The position numbers were made by a program, and so were the translations under genes. From an uncultured delta proteobacterium (GTDB lineage Bacteria; RBG-13-61-14; DRUE01), in NCBI GenBank assembly GCA_903930515.1, contig CAIYYW010000217.1, positions 1 through 8,581 on the forward strand: 8,581 bases of DNA, written 5' to 3'. The notes under the pieces are model-generated. The model did no database searches. It was not told where the DNA came from and worked only from the letters and a program-made list of their open reading frames with translations. Positions 1 to 6,346 of the stretch are shown here, one piece after another; position 1 is the stretch's first letter, and each line of letters begins with the position of its first letter.

Positions 1-320
1 ATTCTCTATGTTACGATTTTTCTATATATAGGGGACACGCGTTCAGCAGACAGGTGTTCAGGCAATTGAAGCAGTAGTAAAAAATAGCGGTATTAAGGTT
101 CTGCCAGAATTCCCAGAATTCCGGGGAGCGGATCAGGGAGATTTTCTCGTCATCGCTGAGTGCCTTGACCGATTTGATCCCAAACCGGATCCGCGGCCCG
201 AAAGTTCCTGTGAGCCAGGCTGCTCCGGCATCGGCAGCCGGGGCGCCCTGCAAGCCAAAGATATTTGTCTGTTAGGGGGCTTAAGCATTGGCTAAAGAAG
301 TGACCCCGGTGGTCTAAAAC
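1..320. other. Stretch without a supported gene; possible gene remnant on minus strand
   Basis: No gene is supported here. On the minus strand an open frame runs from just after a TAA near 271 down to 11. Its only early start is TTG at 253, with no Shine-Dalgarno site. The part from about 255 to 100 has GC-rich third codon positions and protein-like content (a GTFGPRIRFG stretch, then a charged helix-like stretch ending in EFWEFW). The part from about 95 to 11 is AT-rich, cysteine- and asparagine-rich and looks non-coding. This fits the decayed or truncated end of a gene that once lay downstream of the arabinofuranosidase on the same strand. I do not recognise the family. The first 60 bases are AT-rich and contain a GGGGACAC stretch with a weak inverted match to GTGTTC at 54-59, too poor to call an element end. 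Confidence 0.3.
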
Positions 321-1853
321 TCAGGATTTCCGCGCGGCCGTTAGCAGGGCGACCGAGTGGGGAGGGATTGATATGTATCCGGGCCAGGCAATCTCTTTGC
401 TGACGGTTGACACCTCCTCCTTAGTTCCAATCTGATTTTTGCTTGAGAAGGACGGGCCGGTGATGGCCTTGATGGTCGCGTCTTGTCCGGCCTTTGTTCC
501 ATCGATTTCTAGTTCCACCTGCAGCGACTCGTCCGGACTCCGGTTGACCAGGAATAGGGACAGTTTTTCTTGGTCAGTGGTCAGCGATGCATCCAGGGCC
601 GGGACATTTTTTCTTTCGGGCACGATTCCGAATTTTGCTGCGGAGAAGGACGGGCTGGTGACCGAAAGGGGTGCAACATTGCTCAGCGTATTTTCACTAT
701 AGAGTTTCAGCACATGGAACATAGGGGTCCGCGCCAGACCGTTTTGGTCTGCGATTATTGGCGGAGCGCCGGCGTTAACCGTGGCGAACATATCGGCGAT
801 TTTAACCAGATTGGCCCGGCGATGGATGGAGTGGATGACGCAGGCCGCGGCAATGGCTTCCCTCAAAATGGTGGAAGGATCCAGGAAGAAGCGCATGGTG
901 CCCAGCAGGTTCCACTCGTCAAACGCAATCGGCAGAGGCTTTCCGAGGATCTTGGTCATCATATCCGCCAGCCGGTCCAGGCTCTCCTCCACATAAAGGT
1001 TGGCCGCGACAAAGGAGAGATAGGTCTTGGCATCATCGGGAACGCTGCGCGCAAAGCTGTCCGCGGGAATATAGATATGGGTGGAGAAATAATCAGCCTC
1101 CCGGCCCAGGCCTTGGACCAGCACGCGGTTCCATCCGGGATTGCTCAGTTCGTCGGCGCCGGAAGCAACCAGCTTGACCGCGCGGTTCTGCGCGCGCATG
1201 GCTTTTGCCCATTGGGCATAACGGCTGACATATCGTTCCGGCCGAAGAAAGCATCCGTTATGCTCAATCGGGTTCCACTGCTCGTTGCCCACACTCCAGA
1301 CCGGCGCCGCGAGCGGCCCGAATTTTTCACTCACATAGGCCACCCACTCTGCGGCCAGGTCCGGCTCGTCAGTCCCCATGGACGCGGTGATTGAAGGCTC
1401 GGCGCCGATCCCCGCGCAATATTGCATGAACTCATCGGTCCCAAAGCGGTTGTCGTGAAGAGGCCCGGGAGGGATGGGCGCGCCCAAGGCCTTGAATCCA
1501 AGGTTGAGGATTGGCTTGTCCCACATCGGGTTTTTATATGACGGGCGGCTGTCGCCCACCCCGTCCCGCCAGTTGTAGGCGTCGGCGAAACATCCGCCCG
1601 GCCAGCGCAGATGGGTAACCTTAAGCTCGGTGATCGCATCCCTCACATCCGTTCTGATTCCCCGCCCGTCCATGATCCCACCCTCAAACTGGCGGCCCAT
1701 GAACTCAAAGTTCTGCCCATAGATTCTCCGATCAATCTCAGCCACGCTCTTGGCGGCGTCTCCGCGGACCCGAGCGCGCGCGCCGGTTCCGGCCTTTAGG
1801 TTCAAAGCCATGCAAGCCATTGCCGAACCAGCGATAAAATTTCTTCTGTCCAT
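321..1853 (-). CDS. Secreted GH51-type alpha-L-arabinofuranosidase
   Basis: A 510-residue protein predicted to release arabinofuranose from arabinan- or arabinoxylan-type glycans outside the cytoplasm. The N-terminus has a twin-arginine motif (DRRNF, residues 2-6) and a short hydrophobic stretch to about residue 19, then a basic region. This suggests Tat export, with cleavage perhaps near residue 26. The catalytic domain shows the clan GH-A pattern of GH51: IYGQNFEFMGR (44-54), RWPGGCFAD (83-91), then GNEQW with the predicted acid/base Glu191, and AFDEWN with the predicted nucleophile Glu313. The C-terminal 110 or so residues fit the usual beta-sandwich. Length is normal for the family. The ATG at 1853 is chosen because AAGGAG sits 6 nt upstream (1860-1865) and the Tat motif starts right there. 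An upstream TTG at 1958 would lie in the promoter. Monocistronic. Exact substrate linkage cannot be read from sequence. Confidence 0.93.
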   Translation of the reverse strand: MDRRNFIAGSAMACMALNLKAGTGARARVRGDAAKSVAEIDRRIYGQNFEFMGRQFEGGIMDGRGIRTDVRDAITELKVTHLRWPGGCFADAYNWRDGVGDSRPSYKNPMWDKPILNLGFKALGAPIPPGPLHDNRFGTDEFMQYCAGIGAEPSITASMGTDEPDLAAEWVAYVSEKFGPLAAPVWSVGNEQWNPIEHNGCFLRPERYVSRYAQWAKAMRAQNRAVKLVASGADELSNPGWNRVLVQGLGREADYFSTHIYIPADSFARSVPDDAKTYLSFVAANLYVEESLDRLADMMTKILGKPLPIAFDEWNLLGTMRFFLDPSTILREAIAAACVIHSIHRRANLVKIADMFATVNAGAPPIIADQNGLARTPMFHVLKLYSENTLSNVAPLSVTSPSFSAAKFGIVPERKNVPALDASLTTDQEKLSLFLVNRSPDESLQVELEIDGTKAGQDATIKAITGPSFSSKNQIGTKEEVSTVSKEIAWPGYISIPPHSVALLTAARKS

Positions 1854-1859
1854 CAGTCT

Positions 1860-1865
1860 CTCCTT
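1860..1865 (-). promoter_or_regulatory. Ribosome binding site deciding the GH51 start
   Basis: AAGGAG read on the minus strand, 6 nt before the ATG at 1853. It favours that ATG over the in-frame TTG 35 codons upstream, which has no such site and overlaps the -35 box. Confidence 0.85.
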
Positions 1866-1929
1866 CTTGGATAATGCGGCAGGGCCAAGTCTAAAGGGGC
1901 TGTCGCCCAAATCCTCCTGACCGGATAGA

Positions 1930-1958
1930 ATAATAGCGTAATCAAGATTTTGAATCAA
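1930..1958 (-). promoter_or_regulatory. Sigma70-like promoter of the arabinofuranosidase gene
   Basis: On the minus strand, TTGATT (1953-1958) and TATTAT (1930-1935) are separated by exactly 17 nt. Transcription would begin near 1923, giving a leader of about 70 nt before the ATG at 1853. The leader contains a short GGGC/GCCC stem but no riboswitch that I recognise. The perfect palindrome at 1972-1996 ends 14 nt upstream of the -35 box, where it could act as an operator or insulate from upstream transcription. Confidence 0.6.
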
Positions 1959-1971
1959 AGAAGGAGCGGAA

Positions 1972-1996
1972 GAAGTCCCGCGTAACGCGGGACTTC
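1972..1996. repeat. Perfect inverted repeat, 11-bp arms with 3-nt loop
   Basis: GAAGTCCCGCG at 1972-1982, loop TAA, then the exact complement at 1986-1996. It can form a very stable hairpin on either strand. Neither side has a run of T, so it is a poor match to a classical intrinsic terminator. It may be a dispersed REP-like palindrome, a factor-independent barrier protecting the arabinofuranosidase promoter from read-through, or an operator. Only one copy is present in this window. Confidence 0.8.
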
Positions 1997-2135
1997 AGTT
2001 ATTCAGTGCATATAGATAAATAATCAACTCTGAATCAAATCTGCATCTCAATGTGGCTATTTGGGAAACAGGCCCTCCAGGTTTGTGAGCCTAGGAGCTT
2101 AATGTCGCACCCCATTCACCCTCGCTGAAGCGCGG

Positions 2136-2159
2136 GGCTATGACCGTTGCGGTCAAGCC
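2136..2159 (-). terminator. Bulged hairpin downstream of acyl-CoA dehydrogenase, possible terminator
   Basis: GGCT, one bulged A, then TGACCG, loop TTG, CGGTCA and AGCC form a 10-bp stem. It begins 7 nt past the TAG stop at 2167-2169, a typical terminator position. On the minus strand no U-run follows, so termination strength is doubtful. A TTTT run follows only on the plus strand, inside the dehydrogenase 3' end. Confidence 0.4.
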
Positions 2160-2166
2160 GTTTTAT

Positions 2167-3366
2167 CTATTCCTTTTTGGCAAACAAACTCGGGCCGAAA
2201 AAGAGCGGGTTGGGTTCAACGGAATCGGATTCCAGGAGTTTGCGTCCCAGGATCATCAATTGAATCTGGGAAGCTCCGGCGCCAATCTCCATCAGTTTCG
2301 CGTCCCGGGCCAACCGCTCCACGCCGGCCTCGCGCATATATCCGTGTCCGCCCATCACCTGGATCGCGTCCAAAGCGGACTGGGTCGCGGCCTCGCTGGT
2401 GAACAACTTGGCCGCGCTCGCGAGCAAAGTGGTGTCCAGTCCCAATTCGGTCATCTGACCGAGGGTAAAAAGCATGGAGTAGCTGGCGAGCAGTTTTTCC
2501 CAGATGCGCGCGAGCAGGAACTGCACGGCCTGGAACCGGATGATGGGCTTGCCGAATTGGACTCGCTCCTTGGCGTATTTAGTGGCTTCCTGAAGGGCGC
2601 GTTCCATAATCCCGATCATCAAAGATGGGGTCACGGTCCGCTCATTGGTCAGGACCCGGAAGGCATCAAACAGGCCCTGGCCTTCCTGTCCGAGCAGGTT
2701 TTCTTTCGGCACTTTGATCTGGTCCATATAGATGGCGCCGGTGGGCGAGCTTTGCATCCCCATTTTTTCAAAGGGAGGGCTGGTGTCCAGGCCGGTCATT
2801 CCCCGCTCCAGGATGAAGGCGCTATATCCTTTTTCGCCCTGGGCATAGACCACGAAGATATCCGCGATCGGGGCGTTGGTGATGAAGGTTTTCTGGCCGT
2901 TGAGGATATATCCGTCCGGGGTTTTCTTGTAAGTGCTCTTCATCGCCCGGATGTCGGACCCGGCCTCGGGCTCGGTCAATCCCCAGCAGCCCACTTTTTC
3001 ACCGTGAACCAGCGGGAGCACATATTTTTCCTGTTGCTCCCTGCTGCCGGTGGCGAGGATGGAGAACGAGCAAAGCTCCAGGCTCGCGCCCATACTGAGG
3101 GCGAATCCGGGCAGGGCCTTGGAAACTTCTATGGACACCAAATTCCGGGTGATGAATTCCCGGCCCTGGACCCACTCCTCCAAATCCTCCACCGTCTCAA
3201 TCAAGCCGGTCCCCTGAACCTCCAATAAAAATTTCCGGATGACCGGAAAAATCTTTTCCTCGCCCTTCTCCAGGGCGTCGGCCTTGGGCGTAATCTCCTT
3301 GGCGCAAAACTTCCGAGACATCTCCCGCGCGATCCTTTGTTCCTCCGTGATCTTTAAACTGAACAT
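2167..3366 (-). CDS. Acyl-CoA dehydrogenase family protein
   Basis: A 399-residue flavoprotein predicted to oxidise an acyl-CoA to the trans-2-enoyl-CoA with FAD, passing electrons to electron-transfer flavoprotein (no etf genes in the window). Three-domain layout: helical N-terminus (1-125), beta domain with family signature 1 CWGLTEPEAGSD (127-138) and NGQKTFITNA (156-165), and C-terminal helical domain with signature 2 QVMGGHGYMREAGVERLARD (336-355). At the MCAD Glu376 position there is alanine (EIGAGASQIQ, 360-369), as in isovaleryl-CoA dehydrogenase. The likely base is Glu242 in TNERT, matching the helix-G glutamate of isovaleryl- and long-chain enzymes. The ATG at 3366 is chosen because AAGGGG lies at 3374-3379 and a long extension would run through the divergent gene. 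Branched- or medium/long-chain substrate cannot be settled. Probably divergently regulated with the thioesterase. Confidence 0.96.
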   Translation of the reverse strand: MFSLKITEEQRIAREMSRKFCAKEITPKADALEKGEEKIFPVIRKFLLEVQGTGLIETVEDLEEWVQGREFITRNLVSIEVSKALPGFALSMGASLELCSFSILATGSREQQEKYVLPLVHGEKVGCWGLTEPEAGSDIRAMKSTYKKTPDGYILNGQKTFITNAPIADIFVVYAQGEKGYSAFILERGMTGLDTSPPFEKMGMQSSPTGAIYMDQIKVPKENLLGQEGQGLFDAFRVLTNERTVTPSLMIGIMERALQEATKYAKERVQFGKPIIRFQAVQFLLARIWEKLLASYSMLFTLGQMTELGLDTTLLASAAKLFTSEAATQSALDAIQVMGGHGYMREAGVERLARDAKLMEIGAGASQIQLMILGRKLLESDSVEPNPLFFGPSLFAKKE

Positions 3367-3404
3367 CCGATTCCCCCTTCTGTTTTTATTTGGAAAATTT
3401 TCGC

Positions 3405-3410
3405 TATAAT
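3405..3410 (+). promoter_or_regulatory. Candidate -10 box for the thioesterase operon
   Basis: A perfect TATAAT lies 34 nt before the thioesterase start. The -35 region at proper spacing is only a T-rich run with no good match, so activity may need an activator. It sits in the 78-bp gap between two divergent genes. No equally clear promoter is visible for the dehydrogenase on the minus strand. Confidence 0.45.
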
Positions 3411-3444
3411 CTATCTTGATCTTTTTACCATAGCGGGGAGAAAA

Positions 3445-3876
3445 ATGCCAGAAAAGACACAAGAGGAATTGGATCGGGTGGCGTTGGCTCTGAATGAGAG
3501 TCCGTTTTATCAGCATCTGGGGATGCGGGTTGTGCGGATTTGGGATCAACATTCGGAGATGCATCTGGAGCTGGACCAGAAGCACAAGAACATCTGGAAC
3601 ACCTTTCACGGAGGGGCGATCGCCAGCGTGATGGATTCCACCTGCGGCTCCTGCCTGTATTCATCGCTGGACCTGGATGAGGGGGCGATCACGATTGATC
3701 TCAGGGTCAATTACCTTTCGCCTCCCCGGGAGGGTCTGTTGATCGGCAAGGGCAGGTTTGTTTATCGGACCCGCAACCTGGCCTGGAGCGAGGCAGAGGC
3801 CTTTGACCAGGAGGGCAACCTGATCGCCACGGCCCAGGCGATCCATCGGGTGATCAAGCGGGACTGGGGGAAATAG
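3445..3876 (+). CDS. PaaI-type hotdog-fold acyl-CoA thioesterase
   Basis: A 143-residue single hotdog domain, normal length for the PaaI/4HBT group, predicted to hydrolyse acyl-CoA or aryl-CoA thioesters in the cytoplasm. The diagnostic loop and helix read NTFHGGAIASVMDSTCG (residues 52-68). His-Gly-Gly (55-57) and Asp64 match the usual catalytic loop and helix acid. The RVNYLSPP strand (87-94) and the terminal AQAIHRVIKR strand (130-139) are typical of the family. GGGGAG stands 5 nt before the ATG. It opens a plus-strand cluster and is divergent from the acyl-CoA dehydrogenase with only 78 bp between starts, so both may serve one acyl-CoA pathway, with the thioesterase clearing dead-end thioesters. 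Substrate unknown. Confidence 0.93.
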   Translation: MPEKTQEELDRVALALNESPFYQHLGMRVVRIWDQHSEMHLELDQKHKNIWNTFHGGAIASVMDSTCGSCLYSSLDLDEGAITIDLRVNYLSPPREGLLIGKGRFVYRTRNLAWSEAEAFDQEGNLIATAQAIHRVIKRDWGK

Positions 3877-3904
3877 ATCCAAGACTTAAACCAAGGAGGG
3901 ACTA

Positions 3905-4183
3905 ATGATCACCGCCATCGTCCTGATCGCCGCGAACCGTAACAAAATCACGGAAACCACACAGGCGCTCGCGAACCTTCAAGGCATCACCGAGGTTTAT
4001 TCCATCGCCGGCCCCTATGACATCGCCGCGATCATCCGGGTGAAGGAGAACCAGGAACTGGCCGACCTGGTGACCAAAAAAATGCTCAAGCTGGATGGGA
4101 TTGAAAAAACCACCACCTTGATCGCGTTTGAGGTGTTTTCCAGGTTCGACCTGGATCGGATGTTTTCAATGGGCCTGGAATAA
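3905..4183 (+). CDS. Stand-alone Lrp/AsnC ligand-binding (RAM) domain protein
   Basis: A 92-residue protein that is only the C-terminal effector-binding and oligomerisation domain of Lrp/AsnC regulators, with no DNA-binding helix-turn-helix. Visible family features are the AIVLIAANRN first strand, the VYSIAGPYDIAAIIRV strand-turn-strand (31-46) where GPYDI is the hallmark turn, and LDGIEKTTTLIAFEVF at the end (63-78). Such proteins form rings or dimers and bind amino acids. They may sense a metabolite or modulate a full-length regulator. A strong AAGGAGGG lies 5 nt before the ATG. It follows the thioesterase by 28 bp, and its TAA overlaps the ATG of the Memo gene by one base, so the two are very likely translationally coupled. 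Ligand not predictable. Confidence 0.93.
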   Translation: MITAIVLIAANRNKITETTQALANLQGITEVYSIAGPYDIAAIIRVKENQELADLVTKKMLKLDGIEKTTTLIAFEVFSRFDLDRMFSMGLE

Positions 4184-5436
4184 TGAGTCCGGACCAGGGG
4201 ATCATCCTGGACATTGAGGATAAGCCCAGGCTCCGGCTCAACCTCCAGATCATTCCCGCCCAGGTTTCCAACGAAAAGGTGTTGGTGTTCCAGGACCCGG
4301 AACGCTGGAGCGAGGAGATGGTGATCCTGCCGGCGCAACTGGCTCCGCTCCTGCAATATTTCGACGGCAACCATTCCTTGCGCGAGATCCAGGAAGAGAT
4401 TATGCAACAGACCCGGCAGTTGATCGCGGTGGACGATTTGCAACAACTGGAGAAAGAATTGGATGATCATCTGCTCCTGGATTCCGAGCGGTTCCGGAAT
4501 TATGTCCAGGCGCAGATGAAGGAATGGGTGGAAAGCAAAGTGCGCCCGCCGGTCCTGGCCGGGCAGAGTTATCCGGAAGATCCGGAAGCGCTGAAGAAAT
4601 TCCTTGACGATTTTTATATATCCGGCCCGGGAATGCCTTCGGAAAATAAAGGGGATCAACTCAAGGCCATCCTCGCTCCCCATATTGAACTGCAAGGCAA
4701 CGGCCAGGTTTACGCATCCGCCTACAAGAAACTTTTGGAAGAGAGCCAGGCAGAGTTGTTCCTGATCCTGGGCACCGGGCATCATCCGATGGAAGATATA
4801 ATGGTATTTTCCGAAAAGGATTTCCAGACCCCGCTCGGGATCGCGGAAACCGACCGGGAATTTATCCGGGCGGTGAAAAAGCGGATGCGAAAGAAATCCC
4901 GGCTGGGCGACTTCTCTCACCGGAAAGAACATTCCATAGAACTGCAAGTGCTGTTCCTGCAACACCTGCTCCAGGGGAAAAGAAAATTCAAGATCGTCCC
5001 CATCCTGATCGGGTCCTGCCAGTCAATGGTTGAGTTGGGTTATTCTCCGGACCAGGACCTGCTGGTCCAGGATTACCTCGTTGCGATCCGGGAGCAGATC
5101 AAGGCGGAGGGGAAAAAGGTCGCGTTGATCGCGAGCGTGGATTTGGCGCATTTGGGGCCGCGCTACGGGGACCGGGAATCTTACACGCCGATCCGGGAGG
5201 AAGAGATCAAGGCGGACGATCAAAAGATGCTCTGCTGCCTGGAGCAATGCGACGCTGAGGGGTTTTTCCGGGAGATCGCCCGGACCAAGGACCGGAGAAA
5301 AATCTGCGGGCTGGCGCCGATTTATTTCACCTTCAAGATCATAGAACCGACGCGGGCGGAATTATTGAAATGGTCCGTCTGGTACGACCAGAACTCCAAG
5401 AGCGCGGTCAGTTTCTGCGCGATGGCGCTCTCTTAG
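4183..5436 (+). CDS. Memo-family protein (AmmeMemoRadiSam system protein B type) with N-terminal PqqD-like domain
   Basis: A 417-residue protein. Residues about 120-417 form a Memo domain, related to LigB-type extradiol dioxygenases: RPPVLAGQSYP (121-131), LAPHIELQGNGQVYASAYK (164-182), ILGTGHH (195-201), EHSIELQ (249-255) and SVDLAHLGPRYGD (318-330). His167, His201 and His250 match the metal-site histidines His49, His81 and His192 of human MEMO1. The position of its Cys244 is Ala322 here. Residues about 12-103 form an additional small domain whose pattern (dPE near 39, LPAQLAPLLQYFDGNHSLREI, then a second helix pair) resembles the PqqD/RRE winged-helix fold; this is pattern recognition only. 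In many bacteria Memo is encoded with AMMECR1 and a PflA-like radical SAM protein; neither is in this window. Start overlaps the RAM stop (TAATG). Activity unproven for the bacterial family. Confidence 0.92.
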   Translation: MSPDQGIILDIEDKPRLRLNLQIIPAQVSNEKVLVFQDPERWSEEMVILPAQLAPLLQYFDGNHSLREIQEEIMQQTRQLIAVDDLQQLEKELDDHLLLDSERFRNYVQAQMKEWVESKVRPPVLAGQSYPEDPEALKKFLDDFYISGPGMPSENKGDQLKAILAPHIELQGNGQVYASAYKKLLEESQAELFLILGTGHHPMEDIMVFSEKDFQTPLGIAETDREFIRAVKKRMRKKSRLGDFSHRKEHSIELQVLFLQHLLQGKRKFKIVPILIGSCQSMVELGYSPDQDLLVQDYLVAIREQIKAEGKKVALIASVDLAHLGPRYGDRESYTPIREEEIKADDQKMLCCLEQCDAEGFFREIARTKDRRKICGLAPIYFTFKIIEPTRAELLKWSVWYDQNSKSAVSFCAMALS

Positions 5437-5477
5437 GATTCCGCGGCTTTACATTCCCCGGTTTTCGTGTTTGAATC

Positions 5478-5486
5478 AAGGCGGAG
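5478..5486 (+). promoter_or_regulatory. Ribosome binding site deciding the kinase-like gene start
   Basis: AAGGCGGAG lies directly before the ATG at 5489. It selects this ATG rather than the in-frame TTG at 5471, which is only 18 nt upstream and has no Shine-Dalgarno site. Confidence 0.7.
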
Positions 5487-5488
5487 AA

Positions 5489-6346
5489 ATGAGCGAGGTT
5501 GGAAAATCCGGGCTTTGGCTGCAGAATCAAATTGCGGAAATAGGGGGGGGAAGCCTTGCCCGGACCGGCTCCCGGGGCGCGCGTCCGAAGGTTTACTTTA
5601 ACCCCGCATTTCCGGAAAAAATTGCGGGCCTGGCCCTGCGCAAATGGGAAGAGGAAAAAAAACGGCCGGAAATCCAGGGGCTGATCCAATCGGTGGACAA
5701 GAGATTATTCCTGGAGAAGCCGGTTCTGGAAATTGAAGGGCAACGCTTCCGGGTGAAATATTATTCCTACCGGAGTCGGCCCCATCATTGGGTTGAGAAT
5801 TTCTTTTATCAATCCGAGGCCATGCGTAATTTCCGGATGATGGCATATCTGAATTCCCGGGGAGTGCCTGCGCCCAAGCCCCTGGTCCTGGCCGAGGGTT
5901 CCCGTGCCGGGGCCGCGTTTGAGAGCGCGCTGATTATGGAAGATTTGGACCCGGCTTTAACCTACAAGGCCCTGGTGGAAAAGCTGGATACGAATCCCGG
6001 GGAACTGGAGCGGTTTCTGGAAGAAGTGATCCAGAGCCTGGCTCAATTCAACCGGACCGGAATCTACACCCTGGATGTGGACAAGAATATTTTGATCAAA
6101 AGGAATAACGGCCATTATCAAATTTATCATTTTGACTTTGATAATGTTTTCCCGTTCCGGAAAAACAACCCCCGCCGGGCCGGCCGGTCCATCGCCTTCC
6201 TGATCCGGGCTAACCGGATCCATCAGAAAATATCTCCGGATAAAGTTTCCGCGCTGATTGACCTTTACCTGGGCCAGATCGGCAGGAAGGAATGGAAGCC
6301 GGGGATTGAACACGAGCTTAAAAAACGGCTTTCCAGAAAACCCTGA
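5489..6346 (+). CDS. Lipopolysaccharide-kinase-like (Kdo/WaaP/InaA-type) protein, possibly a pseudokinase
   Basis: A 285-residue protein with a predicted atypical protein-kinase-like fold, as in Kdo and heptose kinases that phosphorylate the lipopolysaccharide core at the inner membrane. Visible landmarks are a beta-3 lysine in FRVKYYS (Lys90), a helix-C glutamate in YQSEAMRNFRMM (Glu110), the hinge-like ALIMEDLDP (147-155), a catalytic-loop region IYTLDVDKNILI (192-203), and a DFG-equivalent HFDFDN (214-219, Asp216). The catalytic loop is unusual. Families of this type read HxDxxxxN, with Asp five residues before Asn. Here that position is Leu195, with Asp196 four before Asn200. The N-terminal 75 residues are basic and not recognised. 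It follows Memo by 52 bp, probably in the same operon, and its last 29 bp overlap the convergent radical SAM gene. Substrate unknown; a small-molecule kinase or pseudokinase is possible. Confidence 0.75.
   Translation: MSEVGKSGLWLQNQIAEIGGGSLARTGSRGARPKVYFNPAFPEKIAGLALRKWEEEKKRPEIQGLIQSVDKRLFLEKPVLEIEGQRFRVKYYSYRSRPHHWVENFFYQSEAMRNFRMMAYLNSRGVPAPKPLVLAEGSRAGAAFESALIMEDLDPALTYKALVEKLDTNPGELERFLEEVIQSLAQFNRTGIYTLDVDKNILIKRNNGHYQIYHFDFDNVFPFRKNNPRRAGRSIAFLIRANRIHQKISPDKVSALIDLYLGQIGRKEWKPGIEHELKKRLSRKP

Larger units (their letters stand above)
1854..2166. other. Intergenic region between arabinofuranosidase and acyl-CoA dehydrogenase
   Basis: Holds 313 bases without a gene. Contents: the arabinofuranosidase leader and promoter (1854-1958), a perfect 11-bp hairpin (1972-1996), an AT-rich stretch (1997-2045) with a second copy of TGAATCAAA, a stretch with nothing recognised (2046-2120), a short CGCT/AGCG stem near 2123-2132, and a 10-bp bulged hairpin (2136-2159) just past the dehydrogenase stop codon. 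Confidence 0.7.

Noticed and set aside
16-60. GGGGACAC stretch with downstream GTGTTC as an IS200/REP-transposase end
   Set aside because: The inverted match is 6 bp with a wobble pair and a 15-nt loop, and no transposase or second end is visible.
103-121. Repeated CCAGAATTC as a tandem repeat or regulatory site
   Set aside because: Only two units, explained by the EFWEFW codons of the possible gene remnant.
570-1394. Plus-strand open frame of 274 codons
   Set aside because: Antisense shadow of the arabinofuranosidase catalytic domain.
1854-1958. N-terminal extension of the arabinofuranosidase to a TTG at 1958
   Set aside because: It overlaps the -35 and -10 boxes, lacks a Shine-Dalgarno site and would bury the Tat motif inside the protein.
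2140-3228. Long plus-strand open frame of 362 codons
   Set aside because: Antisense to the acyl-CoA dehydrogenase, which has full family signatures; the translation has no recognisable domain.
3367-3609. N-terminal extension of the acyl-CoA dehydrogenase by 81 codons
   Set aside because: It would run antisense through the thioesterase gene; the ATG at 3366 has a good Shine-Dalgarno site and the family N-terminus.
4015-4965. Long minus-strand open frame of 316 codons
   Set aside because: Antisense to the RAM and Memo genes; caused by their codon bias, with no domain pattern.
5437-5488. Separate promoter or terminator between Memo and the kinase-like gene
   Set aside because: No convincing -35/-10 pair or hairpin with T-run in the 52-bp gap; read-through within one operon is simpler.
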